DNA of 64,000 nucleotides from Streptomyces flavidovirens DSM 40150 (GTDB lineage Bacteria > Actinomycetota > Actinomycetes > Streptomycetales > Streptomycetaceae): contig NZ_AUBE01000002.1 in the NCBI RefSeq assembly GCF_000429085.1, positions 350,824-414,823 of the forward strand. Direction: 5' to 3'. The position numbers and the translations under genes were made by a program. Below, in pieces: positions 25,783-34,326 of the stretch; position 1 is the first letter of the stretch; each line of letters starts with the position of its first letter. The notes beneath the pieces are model-generated. The model had not been told where the DNA came from. It ran no database searches and saw nothing but the letters and a program-made list of their open reading frames with translations.

Positions 25783-28700
25783 ATGGACGGCGTACCTCGG
25801 GCACCGGAGCAGCGGACTCCGGCTTCCGGTCCGCAGCCCGACGGGGACACCCGGCACGAGAACCAGCGGGGAACGGGCCGGCAGCACCGGCACCACGAAC
25901 CGGAGGCCGCCGCACCCAAGCCCCAGGCCGCACCCCAGACCGCACCCGAGCCCGCGCCCGCGGACGCGCCCGCGGACGAGCCTGTGCGCTTCACCGTGCT
26001 CGGGCCCGTCCGCGCCTGGCGCGGCGGCGAGTCCCTCAACACCGGGTCGCCGCAGCAACGAGCCCTGCTGGCCGCCCTCCTCCTGCGCGACGGCCGCACC
26101 GCGACCGCGTCCGAGCTGATCGACGCCATCTGGGGCGAGGAGCCGCCGTCGCAGGCGCTGGCGGCGGTACGGACGTACGCCTCCCGGCTGCGCAAGGCGC
26201 TGAAGCCGGGGGTGCTCGTCAGCGAGTCCGGCGGGTACGCGATCCGGGCGGGCGCCGACTCCCTCGACCTGACCGTCGCCCAGGACCTGGCCGCCGACGC
26301 GGAGAAGTGCCGCGCCTCCGGCGACCGCTGCCAGGCCCGCACCCTGATCAACAAGGCGCTCGGCCTGTGGGACGGCGAACCGCTGGCGTCGGTCCCCGGC
26401 CCGTACGCCGAGAACCAGCGGACGCGGCTGGAGGAATGGCGGCTCCAGCTCACCGAGACCCGCCTCGACCTGGACCTGGAGGTCGGCTGCCACGCGGAGG
26501 CGATCGCGGAGCTGACGGCCCTGACGGCCGCCCACCCCCTGCGCGAACGCCTGCGCGAACTCCTCATGCTCGCCCTCTACCGCAGCGGCCGCCAGGCGGA
26601 AGCCCTCGCCGTGTACGCCGATACGCGCCGCCTCCTGGCCGACGAGCTGGGCGTGGACCCACGCCCCGAGCTCTCGCACCTCCAGCAGCGCATCCTGGAG
26701 GCCGACGCGGACCTGGCCCGCCCGGTGGAACCGGCGCCGTCGGCGGCCCCGGCGGTCGTACGGCCCGCACAGCTCCCGGCCTCCGTGCCGGACTTCACGG
26801 GCCGCTCGTCCTTCGTACGCGACCTGAGCGACCGCCTGGCCACGGCGGAGGCCGGCGTCATGGCCGTCTCGGCGCTGGCCGGCATCGGGGGCGTGGGCAA
26901 GACGACCCTCGCGGTGCACGTGGCACACGCGGCCCGCTCCCACTTCCCGGACGGCCAGCTGTACGTGGACCTGCAGGGCGCGGGCTCGCGCGCGGCGGAA
27001 CCAGAGACCGTCCTGGGAGCGTTCCTGCGAGCCCTGGGCACGCCCGACACCGCCATCCCCGACACGCTGGACGAACGCGCGGCCCTCTACCGCTCGACCC
27101 TCGACGGCCGCCGCATCCTGGTCCTGCTGGACAACGCCCGCGACGCGTCGCAGATCCGCCCCCTGCTCCCCGGCACGACGGGCTGCGCGGCACTGGTGAC
27201 GAGCCGGGCGCGGATGGTGGACCTGGCGGGGGCGCACCTGGTGGACCTGGACGTCATGTCCCCCGAGGAGGCCCTCCAGCTCTTCACGAAGATCGTGGGC
27301 GCCGAGCGGGTCGGCTCCGAACGCGAGGCGGCGCTGGACGTCGTGGGCGCGTGCGGCTTCCTCCCCCTGGCCATCCGCATCGCGGCCTCCCGCCTGGCGG
27401 CCCGCCGCACGTGGACGGTCTCGGTCCTGGCGGCGAAGCTGGCGGACGAACGCCGCCGCCTCGACGAACTCCAGGCCGGCGACCTGGCGGTCAAGGCCAC
27501 GTTCGAGCTCGGCTACGGCCAACTGGAGCCGCAGCAGGCCCGTGCCTTCCGCCTGCTGGGCCTGGCGGACGGCCCGGACATCTCCCTGGCGGCGGCAGCG
27601 GCGGTACTGAACCAGCCCGTCCAGGACACCGAAGACCTCCTGGAATCCCTGGTCGACACCTCCCTCCTCGAATCCGCGGCCCCCGGCCGCTACCGCTACC
27701 ACGACCTGGTCCGCCTCTACGCCCGCGCCTGCGCGGAACGCGACGAACAACCGCCGGTGGAACGGGAGCGGGCGCTGTCGCGGCTGCTGGACTTCTACCT
27801 GGCCACGGCGGCGGCGGTGTACGCACTGGAGCGGCCGGGGGACCGGCTGGTGGCGCACCTGGAGCCCACCGGGCGAGCGGGCCTGCACTTCACTGAACGC
27901 AGCGAGGCGCTCGACTGGCTCCACACCGAGGCCGAATGCATTCTGGCCTGCGCCCAGCAGTCCACGGGCGCCGCGTCCGTCCAGCGTGCCGTGGACCTCC
28001 TGCTGGCCGCCAAGGACCTCTCCGAGTCCGGTGCGAACTTCCGGCGGTACGAGCACGCGACGCACCTGGTGCTCGCTGCCGCCCGGCGCGCGAAGAACCT
28101 CCGGGCAGAGGGGCGTGCTCGTACCGCCCTGACGCACGTTTTTCACATCGCGGGCCGCTTCGACCAGGCGGAGGCCGAGGCCGAGGCCGCGATGGCCCTG
28201 GCGCACGGAGATCCCATTCCGGGCGGTTACGCGCCCAACATCAGGGGATTCATCGCGGTCTACCAGAAGCGCTACAGCGAGGCGGAGAAGTACCTCCAAC
28301 TGGCCATAGACAATTTCCGCGCCGACGGAAACCGGCCGAGCGAGGCCAGCGCGCTGTGCAACCTGTCGCGCGCGCACCTGGCCATGGGCCGCACCACCAG
28401 CGCGGTGGAGCTGGCCAAGCAAGGCGTCGACATCTACGACCGGCAAGGCCTCACCCTGCGGCTGGCGAACGGACGTTACGCACTCGGGATGGCCCTCACC
28501 CAGGCCGGGCAGTTCGGCGAAGCGCTCGAACAGCTCACCCAGGCCCTCGGCATCTTCCACGAGAACCGTCAGCCGCTGTGGGAGGGAGTGACCCACTTCA
28601 GGCTCGCCGAAGTACACCTCGCCGCACGTCGCCCGACCCTGGCGGCAGCGCATGCCGAGCAGGCCATCGCTCTTCGCGGCATCGGCGGCGAGTGGCGCCG

Positions 28701-28863
28701 GGGCACGGTCCTGACCGTACTCGGCAGGGCGCTCGACCACCTGGGCCAGGTGGACCGGAGCAGGGCCTGCTGGGGCGAGGCACTCGCGATCTTCGAAGGG
28801 CTCGGCTCCCCGGAAGCCGCCGAGGTCCGCTCTCTGCTGGCGACCGCCGCGACCGCCGCCTAG
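25783..28863 (+). CDS. afsR: AfsR-like SARP transcriptional activator
   Basis: This 1026-residue protein has the AfsR layout. After a Pro/Ala-rich lead comes an OmpR-type DNA-binding domain (about 68-165, from VRFTVLGPVRAW). A bacterial transcriptional activation domain follows (about 170-315), then an NB-ARC ATPase with P loop GIGGVGKT at 367-374 and a C-terminal TPR region (about 720-1020). In S. coelicolor AfsR is phosphorylated by AfsK and activates afsS, controlling antibiotic production. Here afsS follows directly and an afsK-like gene lies 6 kb away, which fixes the identity. The ATG at 25783 follows AGGGGGAG; an upstream in-frame ATG exists. Confidence 0.92.
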   Translation: MDGVPRAPEQRTPASGPQPDGDTRHENQRGTGRQHRHHEPEAAAPKPQAAPQTAPEPAPADAPADEPVRFTVLGPVRAWRGGESLNTGSPQQRALLAALLLRDGRTATASELIDAIWGEEPPSQALAAVRTYASRLRKALKPGVLVSESGGYAIRAGADSLDLTVAQDLAADAEKCRASGDRCQARTLINKALGLWDGEPLASVPGPYAENQRTRLEEWRLQLTETRLDLDLEVGCHAEAIAELTALTAAHPLRERLRELLMLALYRSGRQAEALAVYADTRRLLADELGVDPRPELSHLQQRILEADADLARPVEPAPSAAPAVVRPAQLPASVPDFTGRSSFVRDLSDRLATAEAGVMAVSALAGIGGVGKTTLAVHVAHAARSHFPDGQLYVDLQGAGSRAAEPETVLGAFLRALGTPDTAIPDTLDERAALYRSTLDGRRILVLLDNARDASQIRPLLPGTTGCAALVTSRARMVDLAGAHLVDLDVMSPEEALQLFTKIVGAERVGSEREAALDVVGACGFLPLAIRIAASRLAARRTWTVSVLAAKLADERRRLDELQAGDLAVKATFELGYGQLEPQQARAFRLLGLADGPDISLAAAAAVLNQPVQDTEDLLESLVDTSLLESAAPGRYRYHDLVRLYARACAERDEQPPVERERALSRLLDFYLATAAAVYALERPGDRLVAHLEPTGRAGLHFTERSEALDWLHTEAECILACAQQSTGAASVQRAVDLLLAAKDLSESGANFRRYEHATHLVLAAARRAKNLRAEGRARTALTHVFHIAGRFDQAEAEAEAAMALAHGDPIPGGYAPNIRGFIAVYQKRYSEAEKYLQLAIDNFRADGNRPSEASALCNLSRAHLAMGRTTSAVELAKQGVDIYDRQGLTLRLANGRYALGMALTQAGQFGEALEQLTQALGIFHENRQPLWEGVTHFRLAEVHLAARRPTLAAAHAEQAIALRGIGGEWRRGTVLTVLGRALDHLGQVDRSRACWGEALAIFEGLGSPEAAEVRSLLATAATAA

Positions 28864-28882
28864 AGGCGCGTCCCCACCAAGG

Positions 28883-28904
28883 CGTTCATCGTTCGTTTAT
28901 CGCT
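28883..28904 (+). promoter_or_regulatory. putative AfsR-binding direct repeat in afsS promoter
   Basis: Two adjacent 11-bp units, CGTTCATCGTT and CGTTTATCGCT, lie 162 bp upstream of the afsS start. SARP regulators bind heptamer or 11-bp direct repeats overlapping the -35 region, and AfsR is known to bind the afsS promoter. This assignment rests on position and repeat structure. Confidence 0.6.
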
Positions 28905-29065
28905 GCCCGGCACTCTCATTCCTATCGATCCGTCGCGTCGGGGGGCAGACGGATTGACGCACGGACCGGCCAACTAAGTTGTACGGTCCCAGCCCGTCCG
29001 GCGACCCTCGGGGGAGTTGCCGGGCGGGCTCACCTGACCGTTTCGCCGACAACCTTGGAGCGACG

Positions 29066-29230
29066 ATGAGCGATGCGAAGCAGCCGACGGGCAGCCCCAA
29101 GCCACTGGACGACCACATGTCCGGCACCGAGAGCGACATCCTGAAGCCGCTGGACGACCACATGTCCGGTGCGGAGAAGGACGTCGTGAAGCCGCTGGAC
29201 GACCACATGTCGAGCGAGCCGGTCAACTGA
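29066..29230 (+). CDS. afsS: AfsS-like small regulatory protein with PLDDHMS repeats
   Basis: The 54-residue acidic protein is built from three copies of KPLDDHMS at residues 12-19, 27-34 and 42-49, spaced exactly 15 residues apart. AfsS is a small repeat protein acting downstream of AfsR to raise antibiotic production; its mechanism is not settled. The ATG has GGAG upstream. A strong terminator follows. It is slightly shorter than the roughly 63-residue S. coelicolor protein, as I recall it. Identification rests on the repeats plus the adjacent afsR. Confidence 0.88.
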   Translation: MSDAKQPTGSPKPLDDHMSGTESDILKPLDDHMSGAEKDVVKPLDDHMSSEPVN

Positions 29231-29250
29231 GACTTCATTCGACGGGGAAC

Positions 29251-29285
29251 GGCCGCGGTGGCCCGGAGGGGGAGCCACCGCGGCC
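29251..29285 (+). terminator. hairpin terminator after afsS
   Basis: A perfect 12-bp stem (GGCCGCGGTGGC and its inverse) encloses an 11-base loop, 20 bp after the afsS stop codon and before the convergent acyl-CoA synthetase gene. Confidence 0.8.
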
Positions 29286-29362
29286 GCCGCGTGTCCGGGG
29301 GCGGGGGCAGGGGGCGGGGGGCTTCGGCGACCCCACCCCCCGCCGCGTGCCCCCCCGCGCCG

Positions 29363-30973
29363 CTACAGTCGCCGCGCCCGCAGCTCCCCCTTCAGGACCT
29401 TGCCGCTCGCGTTCCTCGGCAGTTCGCTGACGAACTCGACCTGTCTCGGGACCTTGTAATTCGCCATTTCGCGGCGCGACCAGGCGATCAGGTCGTCCGA
29501 TGTGAGCGTGGAGCCGGGGCGGCGGACCGTGTACGCCTTGCCCACCTCGCCCAGCCTCGCGTCCGGGACGCCGATCACCGCCACGTCCGCCACGTCCGGG
29601 TGCAGGCCCAGCAGCCGCTCGATTTCCGCCGGATAGGCGTTGAAGCCGCCGACTATGAACATGTCCTTGACCCGGTCCGTGATGCGGAGGTTGCCGGCCT
29701 CGTCCAGTACGCCCACATCGCCCGTACGCAGCCAGCCGTCCGGTGTGATGGCCGCGGCCGTCCCGGCCGGGTCCTCGTAGTAGCCGCGCATGACGTTGAA
29801 GCCCCGGACCAGGATCTCCCCCGGCGTGCCGGGCCCGGCCGCCAGGACGCGGACCTCCGTGCCGGGGATCGCGCGTCCCGATGTCGACGCGATGGTCTGC
29901 GGCGGGTCGCCCCGGCGGCACATCGTCACGATGCCGGACGCCTCACAGAGGCCGTACGCCGTGAGGACCGTGGAGATGTGGAGTTCGCCGCGCAGGCGTT
30001 CCACCAGCCGGAGCGGGACCACCGCCGCGCCCGTCACCACCAGGCGCAGGGCCGAGAGGTCGTGAGCGTCTCGGGACGGGTGGTCCAGGAGTGACTGATG
30101 GAGCGTGGGCGGGCCCGGCAGGACCGAGATGCGTTCGGCCGCGATGTTCGCCAGGACCGTGTCCACGTTGAAGACCGGCTGCGGGACCATCGTCGCACCG
30201 CGCATCAGGCAGGCGATGATGCCCGCCTTGTAGCCGAAGGTGTGGAAGAAGGGGTTCACGATCAGGTAGCGGTCGCCCTCGCGCAGGCCGGCCAGCTCAG
30301 ACCAGATGGCGTAGCAGCGCAGCGTCTGCGCGTGCGTGATCACCGCACCCTTGGGGCGGCCCGTCGTCCCCGACGTGAAGACGATGTCCGAAGGCCAAGA
30401 CCCCGTGACCGACGCCGCACGGGCACGGACGTCCGCCGAGGACACCGCCTCGCCGGACGCCAGGAAGTCCTTCCACGTGCGGTACATGGGGTACTCGTCG
30501 GGCGCCGCGTCGGCCAGCACCACCACCCGCTCCAGGTGCGGCAGGTCCACGTCCGCCCGGCGCAGGGACGCCACGTACGACGTACCGAGGAACGTGCCGG
30601 TGATGAAGAGGAGCTTCGCCCGGCTGCGGGAGAGGACGTACGCCGCCTCCGTGCCCTTGAAGCGCGTGTTCAGCGGGACCAGGACCGCGCCCGCCGTCAC
30701 CGCGCCGAGAGCGGACACGATCCAGTCGAGGGTGTTGGGCGCCCAGACCGCGACCCGGTCGCCGGGCTCGACGCCGGATGCCATGCAGGCCGCCGCCGCC
30801 CGCTCGACGCGCTCGCCCAGTCCGGCGTACGAGACACGCGTCCGGCCCTCGACCACGGCCTCCCGCTCGCCGTACCGCTCCGCCGCACTCCGCACAAGCT
30901 CCGGGATGCTGCTCCACTCGACGTCCCCGGCATCGCCACCGTCCCCGCCGTCCCCGCCGTCCGCTGCGCTCAT
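29363..30973 (-). CDS. acyl-CoA synthetase (AMP-forming), FadD3-like
   Basis: The 536-residue ligase has the AMP-binding loop FTSGTTGRPKGA (199-210), the A5 region TAYGLCEASG, GWLRTGDVG and the C-terminal catalytic lysine in NASGKVLKGEL. Blocks such as INPFFHTFGYKAG-like VNPFFHTFGYKAG and SVLPGPPTLHQSLLDHPSRD are very close to what I recall of mycobacterial FadD3, which activates a bicyclic steroid-degradation acid. It would activate a carboxylic acid for beta-oxidation. It is divergent from the Ltp operon with two operators between them. The ATG at 30973 follows GGGAGGG; a GTG five codons upstream is possible. Confidence 0.88.
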   Translation of the reverse strand: MSAADGGDGGDGGDAGDVEWSSIPELVRSAAERYGEREAVVEGRTRVSYAGLGERVERAAAACMASGVEPGDRVAVWAPNTLDWIVSALGAVTAGAVLVPLNTRFKGTEAAYVLSRSRAKLLFITGTFLGTSYVASLRRADVDLPHLERVVVLADAAPDEYPMYRTWKDFLASGEAVSSADVRARAASVTGSWPSDIVFTSGTTGRPKGAVITHAQTLRCYAIWSELAGLREGDRYLIVNPFFHTFGYKAGIIACLMRGATMVPQPVFNVDTVLANIAAERISVLPGPPTLHQSLLDHPSRDAHDLSALRLVVTGAAVVPLRLVERLRGELHISTVLTAYGLCEASGIVTMCRRGDPPQTIASTSGRAIPGTEVRVLAAGPGTPGEILVRGFNVMRGYYEDPAGTAAAITPDGWLRTGDVGVLDEAGNLRITDRVKDMFIVGGFNAYPAEIERLLGLHPDVADVAVIGVPDARLGEVGKAYTVRRPGSTLTSDDLIAWSRREMANYKVPRQVEFVSELPRNASGKVLKGELRARRL

Positions 30974-30996
30974 GGCAAGCCCTCCCACACCACTAG

Positions 30997-31011
30997 CTGA
31001 CTAACCGTCAG
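30997..31011. promoter_or_regulatory. TetR-type operator, copy 5
   Basis: CTGACTAACCGTCAG has perfect arms and lies 23 bp upstream of the acyl-CoA synthetase start, in a divergent promoter. Confidence 0.78.
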
Positions 31012-31023
31012 ATTAGCGGTAGC

Positions 31024-31038
31024 CTGACGCCCTGTCAG
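31024..31038. promoter_or_regulatory. TetR-type operator, copy 6
   Basis: CTGACGCCCTGTCAG has perfect arms and lies 43 bp upstream of the lipid-transfer protein start. Its centre is 27 bp from copy 5. Confidence 0.78.
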
Positions 31039-31081
31039 CAGTAAGAGACGGCAGTCATGACCATCGCGGAGGTGCCCGGAC

Positions 31082-32230
31082 GTGGCGACGCTCAAGGACG
31101 CGACAGCGATAGTCGGTACGGGACAGACCCCCTTCGCCAGGCAACTCCCCGAGTCCGAGAAGACCTTGGCCTGCCGCGCCGTCCTCGCCGCCCTCGACGA
31201 CGCGGGCATCGCCCCGTCCGAGGTCGACGGACTCGCCTCGTACACCATGGAGGAGACCGACGAAGTCGAGGTGGCGAAGTCCATCGGCGCCGGAGACATC
31301 ACCTTCTTCTCCAAGGTCGGGTACGGCGGCGGCGGGTCCTGCGCCACCGTCGCCCACCTCGCCGCCGCCATCGCCACCGGCCAGGCGAGCGTCGGCGTCG
31401 CGTGGCGCTCGCGCAAGCGCGGGTCGGGGCCGCGGCCCTGGAAGAACACCACCGCGCAGCTCCCCACCCCCGCCCAGTGGACCCGCCCCTTCGGCCTCCT
31501 GCGCCCCGCCGACGAGATCGGCATGCTCGCCCGCCGGTACATGCACCAGTACGGCGCCACCCGCGACCACTTCTTCAACGTCGCCCTGGCCTGCCGGAAC
31601 CGGGCGAACCAGAACCCGGCCGCGATCATGTACGAACGGCCCCTGACCCGCGACATGTACATGAACTCGCGCTGGATCAGCGACCCGCTCTGCCTCTTCG
31701 ACAACTGCCTGGAGACGGACGGCGCACTGGCGTGCGTGATCGTCAGCGCCGAGCGCGCCCGCGACTGCCGGCGCAGGCCCGTATACGTCCACTCCGCCGC
31801 CCAAGGCCTGCCCGCCCAGCACCACGGCATGGTCAACTACTGGAACGACGATCCTCTCACCGGCCCCGCCTGGACCGCCGCCCGCCAGCTCTGGAAGCAG
31901 GCCGACTTCGGCCCGGACGACGTCGACGTGGCCCAGATCTACGACGCCTTCACACCGCTGATCCCGCTGTCCCTGGAGGGCTACGGCTTCTGCGGGCGGG
32001 GAGAAGGTGCGGCGTTCACCGAAGGCGGCGCCCTGGAGAGCGGCGGACGGCTGCCGATCAACACCGGGGGCGGCGGGCTCAGCGAGGCGTACGTCCATGG
32101 CTTCAACCTCATCACCGAAGGCGTAAAGCAACTGCGCGGCACCAGCACCGCCCAGGTACCGGACGCCGCCACCTGCCTGGTCACGGCAGGCGAGGGTGTC
32201 CCGACGTCGGCCCTGCTGCTGAGGAGTTGA
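31082..32230 (+). CDS. thiolase-like lipid-transfer protein (Ltp/SCP-x family)
   Basis: This is a 382-residue thiolase-fold protein of the lipid-transfer group. It starts DATAIVGTGQTPFARQLPES, has GYGGGGSCATVAHLAAAIAT where thiolases carry the nucleophile, DVAQIYDAFTPL in the middle and INTGGGGLSEAYVHG near the end. Relatives such as Ltp2 work with a DUF35 protein as aldolases that cut steroid side chains. A DUF35 gene follows after 3 bp, supporting that role. The GTG at 31082 has GGAGGTG upstream. The substrate is unknown. Confidence 0.85.
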   Translation: MATLKDATAIVGTGQTPFARQLPESEKTLACRAVLAALDDAGIAPSEVDGLASYTMEETDEVEVAKSIGAGDITFFSKVGYGGGGSCATVAHLAAAIATGQASVGVAWRSRKRGSGPRPWKNTTAQLPTPAQWTRPFGLLRPADEIGMLARRYMHQYGATRDHFFNVALACRNRANQNPAAIMYERPLTRDMYMNSRWISDPLCLFDNCLETDGALACVIVSAERARDCRRRPVYVHSAAQGLPAQHHGMVNYWNDDPLTGPAWTAARQLWKQADFGPDDVDVAQIYDAFTPLIPLSLEGYGFCGRGEGAAFTEGGALESGGRLPINTGGGGLSEAYVHGFNLITEGVKQLRGTSTAQVPDAATCLVTAGEGVPTSALLLRS

Positions 32231-32233
32231 GAG

Positions 32234-32740
32234 ATGCGCGACAGCCACACTGAGAGCGACCACCACCCCGACCGTGACCGTGACCGCCTGCTGGTTCCCG
32301 TTGTCGACGACGACGGCGCCCCCTTCTGGGAGTACGCCGCCCAGGGCGAGCTCCGCGTCCAGGCCTGCGCCGCCACCGGCTGCGGCGAGCTGCGCTTTCC
32401 GCCCCGGCCCTGCTGCCCGCACTGCCAGTCGTTCGAGAGCGAATGGCAGCGGATGAGCGGCAAGGGAAGGATCTGGTCGTACGTCATGCCACATCCGCCA
32501 CTTCTGCCCGCCTACGCCGCCCAGGCCCCGTACAACGCAGTCGTCGTGGAACTGGCCGACGCCCCACACATCCGGCTCGTGGGAAATGTGGTCGCCGAGC
32601 CCGGCGCCGCACTCGACTCCGTCGATCCGGCGCGGCTGCGCATCGGCGCGAAAGTGCAGGCCGCGTTCACGAAGGGCGCGGGCGCGAGCGCGGGCGCGAG
32701 CGGCGTGACGGTACCTCAGTGGCTGCTGGAGCGGTCGTGA
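32234..32740 (+). CDS. Zn-ribbon/OB-fold protein (DUF35, ChsH2-like)
   Basis: The 168-residue protein has a rubredoxin-like zinc ribbon (CAATGCGELRFPPRPCCPHC, about residues 36-55) followed by an OB fold (GRIWSYVM to VVELADAPHIRLVGNVV). DUF35 proteins bind acyl-CoA substrates and dock to thiolase or Ltp partners. The gene follows the Ltp gene by 3 bp and overlaps the next gene by GTGA, so the three are translated as one unit. The C terminus carries a small AGASAGASG low-complexity stretch. Confidence 0.88.
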   Translation: MRDSHTESDHHPDRDRDRLLVPVVDDDGAPFWEYAAQGELRVQACAATGCGELRFPPRPCCPHCQSFESEWQRMSGKGRIWSYVMPHPPLLPAYAAQAPYNAVVVELADAPHIRLVGNVVAEPGAALDSVDPARLRIGAKVQAAFTKGAGASAGASGVTVPQWLLERS

Positions 32741-33510
32741 GCGGTGTCCGCGTCGAACGGGACAAGGACACGGGCGTCGCGGTCGTCACCCTCGACCGGC
32801 CGGAGCGGCACAACGCCATCGACCTGGGCGCAGCCCGCCAACTCGGCGAGGTCTGGCGGGAGTTCCGGTTCGACGAGAGCGTACGGGCCGTCGTGCTCAC
32901 CGGCGCGGGAGGCAAGGCTTTCTGCAGCGGAATCGACCGGGGAGTGGACGTTCCTCAGCCTCCGTCGCCGTACTCCATCGACGATCCTCTCCTCTCCATC
33001 GGGCCGAAGGCGAACGACCTGTGGAAGCCGGTGATCGCGGCGGTACGGGGAATGGCGTGCGGCGGGGCGTTCTACCTGCTGGGGGAGGCCGAGTTCGTCG
33101 TCGCCGCCGAGGACGCGGCCTTCTTCGATCCGCACACGACGTACGGGATGGTCAGCGCGTACGAGACGATCCACATGGCGCAGCGGATGCCGTTCGGGGA
33201 GGTCGCCCGGATGGCGCTGATGGGGACGCGCGAACGGGTGTCGGCGCGGCGCGCGTACGAGACTGGACTGGTGTCGGAAGTCGTCCCGAGCGGGGAGGAA
33301 GTGGCGGCGGCCGTGCGCGCGGCCGAGGTGATCGCGTCGTACCCGACGCAGGCCGTGCAGGGCACGGTGCGGGCGGTGTGGGCGGCGACGGAGGGAGCGC
33401 GCCATCAGGCGCTCGCGCAGGCACCGCATCTGGTGGCGCTCGGCAATCTGCCGTCGGACCGGCAGGCGGAACTCTTCACCGCCCGCCGGTCCGGATTCCG
33501 TACGCGCTAG
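32737..33510 (+). CDS. enoyl-CoA hydratase/isomerase family protein
   Basis: The 257-residue crotonase-fold protein has the oxyanion-hole segments KAFCSGIDRGVDV and RGMACGGAFYLL. The two positions that hold catalytic glutamates in classic hydratases read FFDPHTTYGMV and SAYETIHMAQ, so at least the first Glu is replaced. The activity may be a variant hydratase, isomerase or C-C bond hydrolase. The GTG start overlaps the DUF35 stop. A 12-bp tandem repeat, CGCTAGGTGTAT, spans its stop codon (33505-33528). Confidence 0.83.
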   Translation: MSGVRVERDKDTGVAVVTLDRPERHNAIDLGAARQLGEVWREFRFDESVRAVVLTGAGGKAFCSGIDRGVDVPQPPSPYSIDDPLLSIGPKANDLWKPVIAAVRGMACGGAFYLLGEAEFVVAAEDAAFFDPHTTYGMVSAYETIHMAQRMPFGEVARMALMGTRERVSARRAYETGLVSEVVPSGEEVAAAVRAAEVIASYPTQAVQGTVRAVWAATEGARHQALAQAPHLVALGNLPSDRQAELFTARRSGFRTR

Positions 33511-33548
33511 GTGTATCGCTAGGTGTATTAGGCCCTGGGCGTGCCGCG

Positions 33549-34133
33549 TCAGCCGGAGATGCGCCGTACGTTGCTCAGCGCGCACTTGCCGCCGGAGGTC
33601 TCGCCCGCCCGGGCGACGTACGGGGTGGCGACATCGAGCCTGTCGGTCTGGCCCGCGAGCACCATGTACATGCTGGGGTGGCGCGTCCCGATGGTCGCAC
33701 CGCTCGGGTCGGTGAACCTGACCGTGAAGGTGTAGGTGTAGTTCTCGGAGGAGCTGCTGTTGGTGGCGCTGACAGCGGCGACGATGCCGCGGGAGGGGTC
33801 GTACACGCAGGAGTCGATCCGTACGTCCGTGATGTTGGTGTTGCCGCGGCTGCCGGAGGTCGAGCCCGTGGTGGTGGACGAGCCGGTGGTGTAACCACTG
33901 GTCGTGCTGCCACTGGTGGTGCTGCTGCCGGTCGTGGTGTCGCCGCTGGTGTAGCTCGAACCGCCGCTACTGCTGGTGCTACTACTGCTGCTGCTCGAAC
34001 CGTCGAACCTGCTGCCACCGCTGCTGCCGCTGCTGTTGTTGTCGCAGCCACCACCGCCGGAACCACGCGCTCCGGTCAGTGCGAAGACAGCGATACCGAA
34101 GACGGCGACAGCGCGGACATGGCGAAGCTGCAC
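33549..34133 (-). CDS. secreted Ser/Thr/Gly-rich protein of unknown function
   Basis: The 194-residue protein starts with a Sec-type signal (MQLRHVRAVAVFGIAVFALTG). A low-complexity Ser/Thr/Gly stretch follows (about 25-95, for example SSSSSSSTSSSGGSS). A beta-rich C-terminal domain (about 98-190) has VRIDSCVYDPSRGIVAAVS and a final GGKCALSNVRRISG, so one Cys pair may form a disulfide. The low-complexity part looks like an O-glycosylated linker. It lies between the catabolic operon and the afsK side and converges on the hydratase gene. Confidence 0.7.
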   Translation of the reverse strand: MQLRHVRAVAVFGIAVFALTGARGSGGGGCDNNSSGSSGGSRFDGSSSSSSSTSSSGGSSYTSGDTTTGSSTTSGSTTSGYTTGSSTTTGSTSGSRGNTNITDVRIDSCVYDPSRGIVAAVSATNSSSSENYTYTFTVRFTDPSGATIGTRHPSMYMVLAGQTDRLDVATPYVARAGETSGGKCALSNVRRISG

Positions 34134-34326
34134 GCTTCAACCCCCGTTGAATTCGTAAAATGTGGCGCTCTTGATTGACAAGCGCACGTCACCCTATGGG
34201 GCGCCGGACACGCCTGCAAACACGTGTCGGCGGGGCGAAGGTGCCCTTGCGGCGACCCGCCCGCGACTGGCAGCCGCCGCACCGTGGGCGTAGCGTCGTC
34301 ACCGAGAGCCACCCCAAGGAGGCGCG

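Noticed and set aside
25636..28740. A 1034-residue open frame on the minus strand opposite afsR.
   Set aside because: It is an antisense shadow of the GC-rich afsR gene; the residue composition is arbitrary and AfsR domains are clear on the plus strand.
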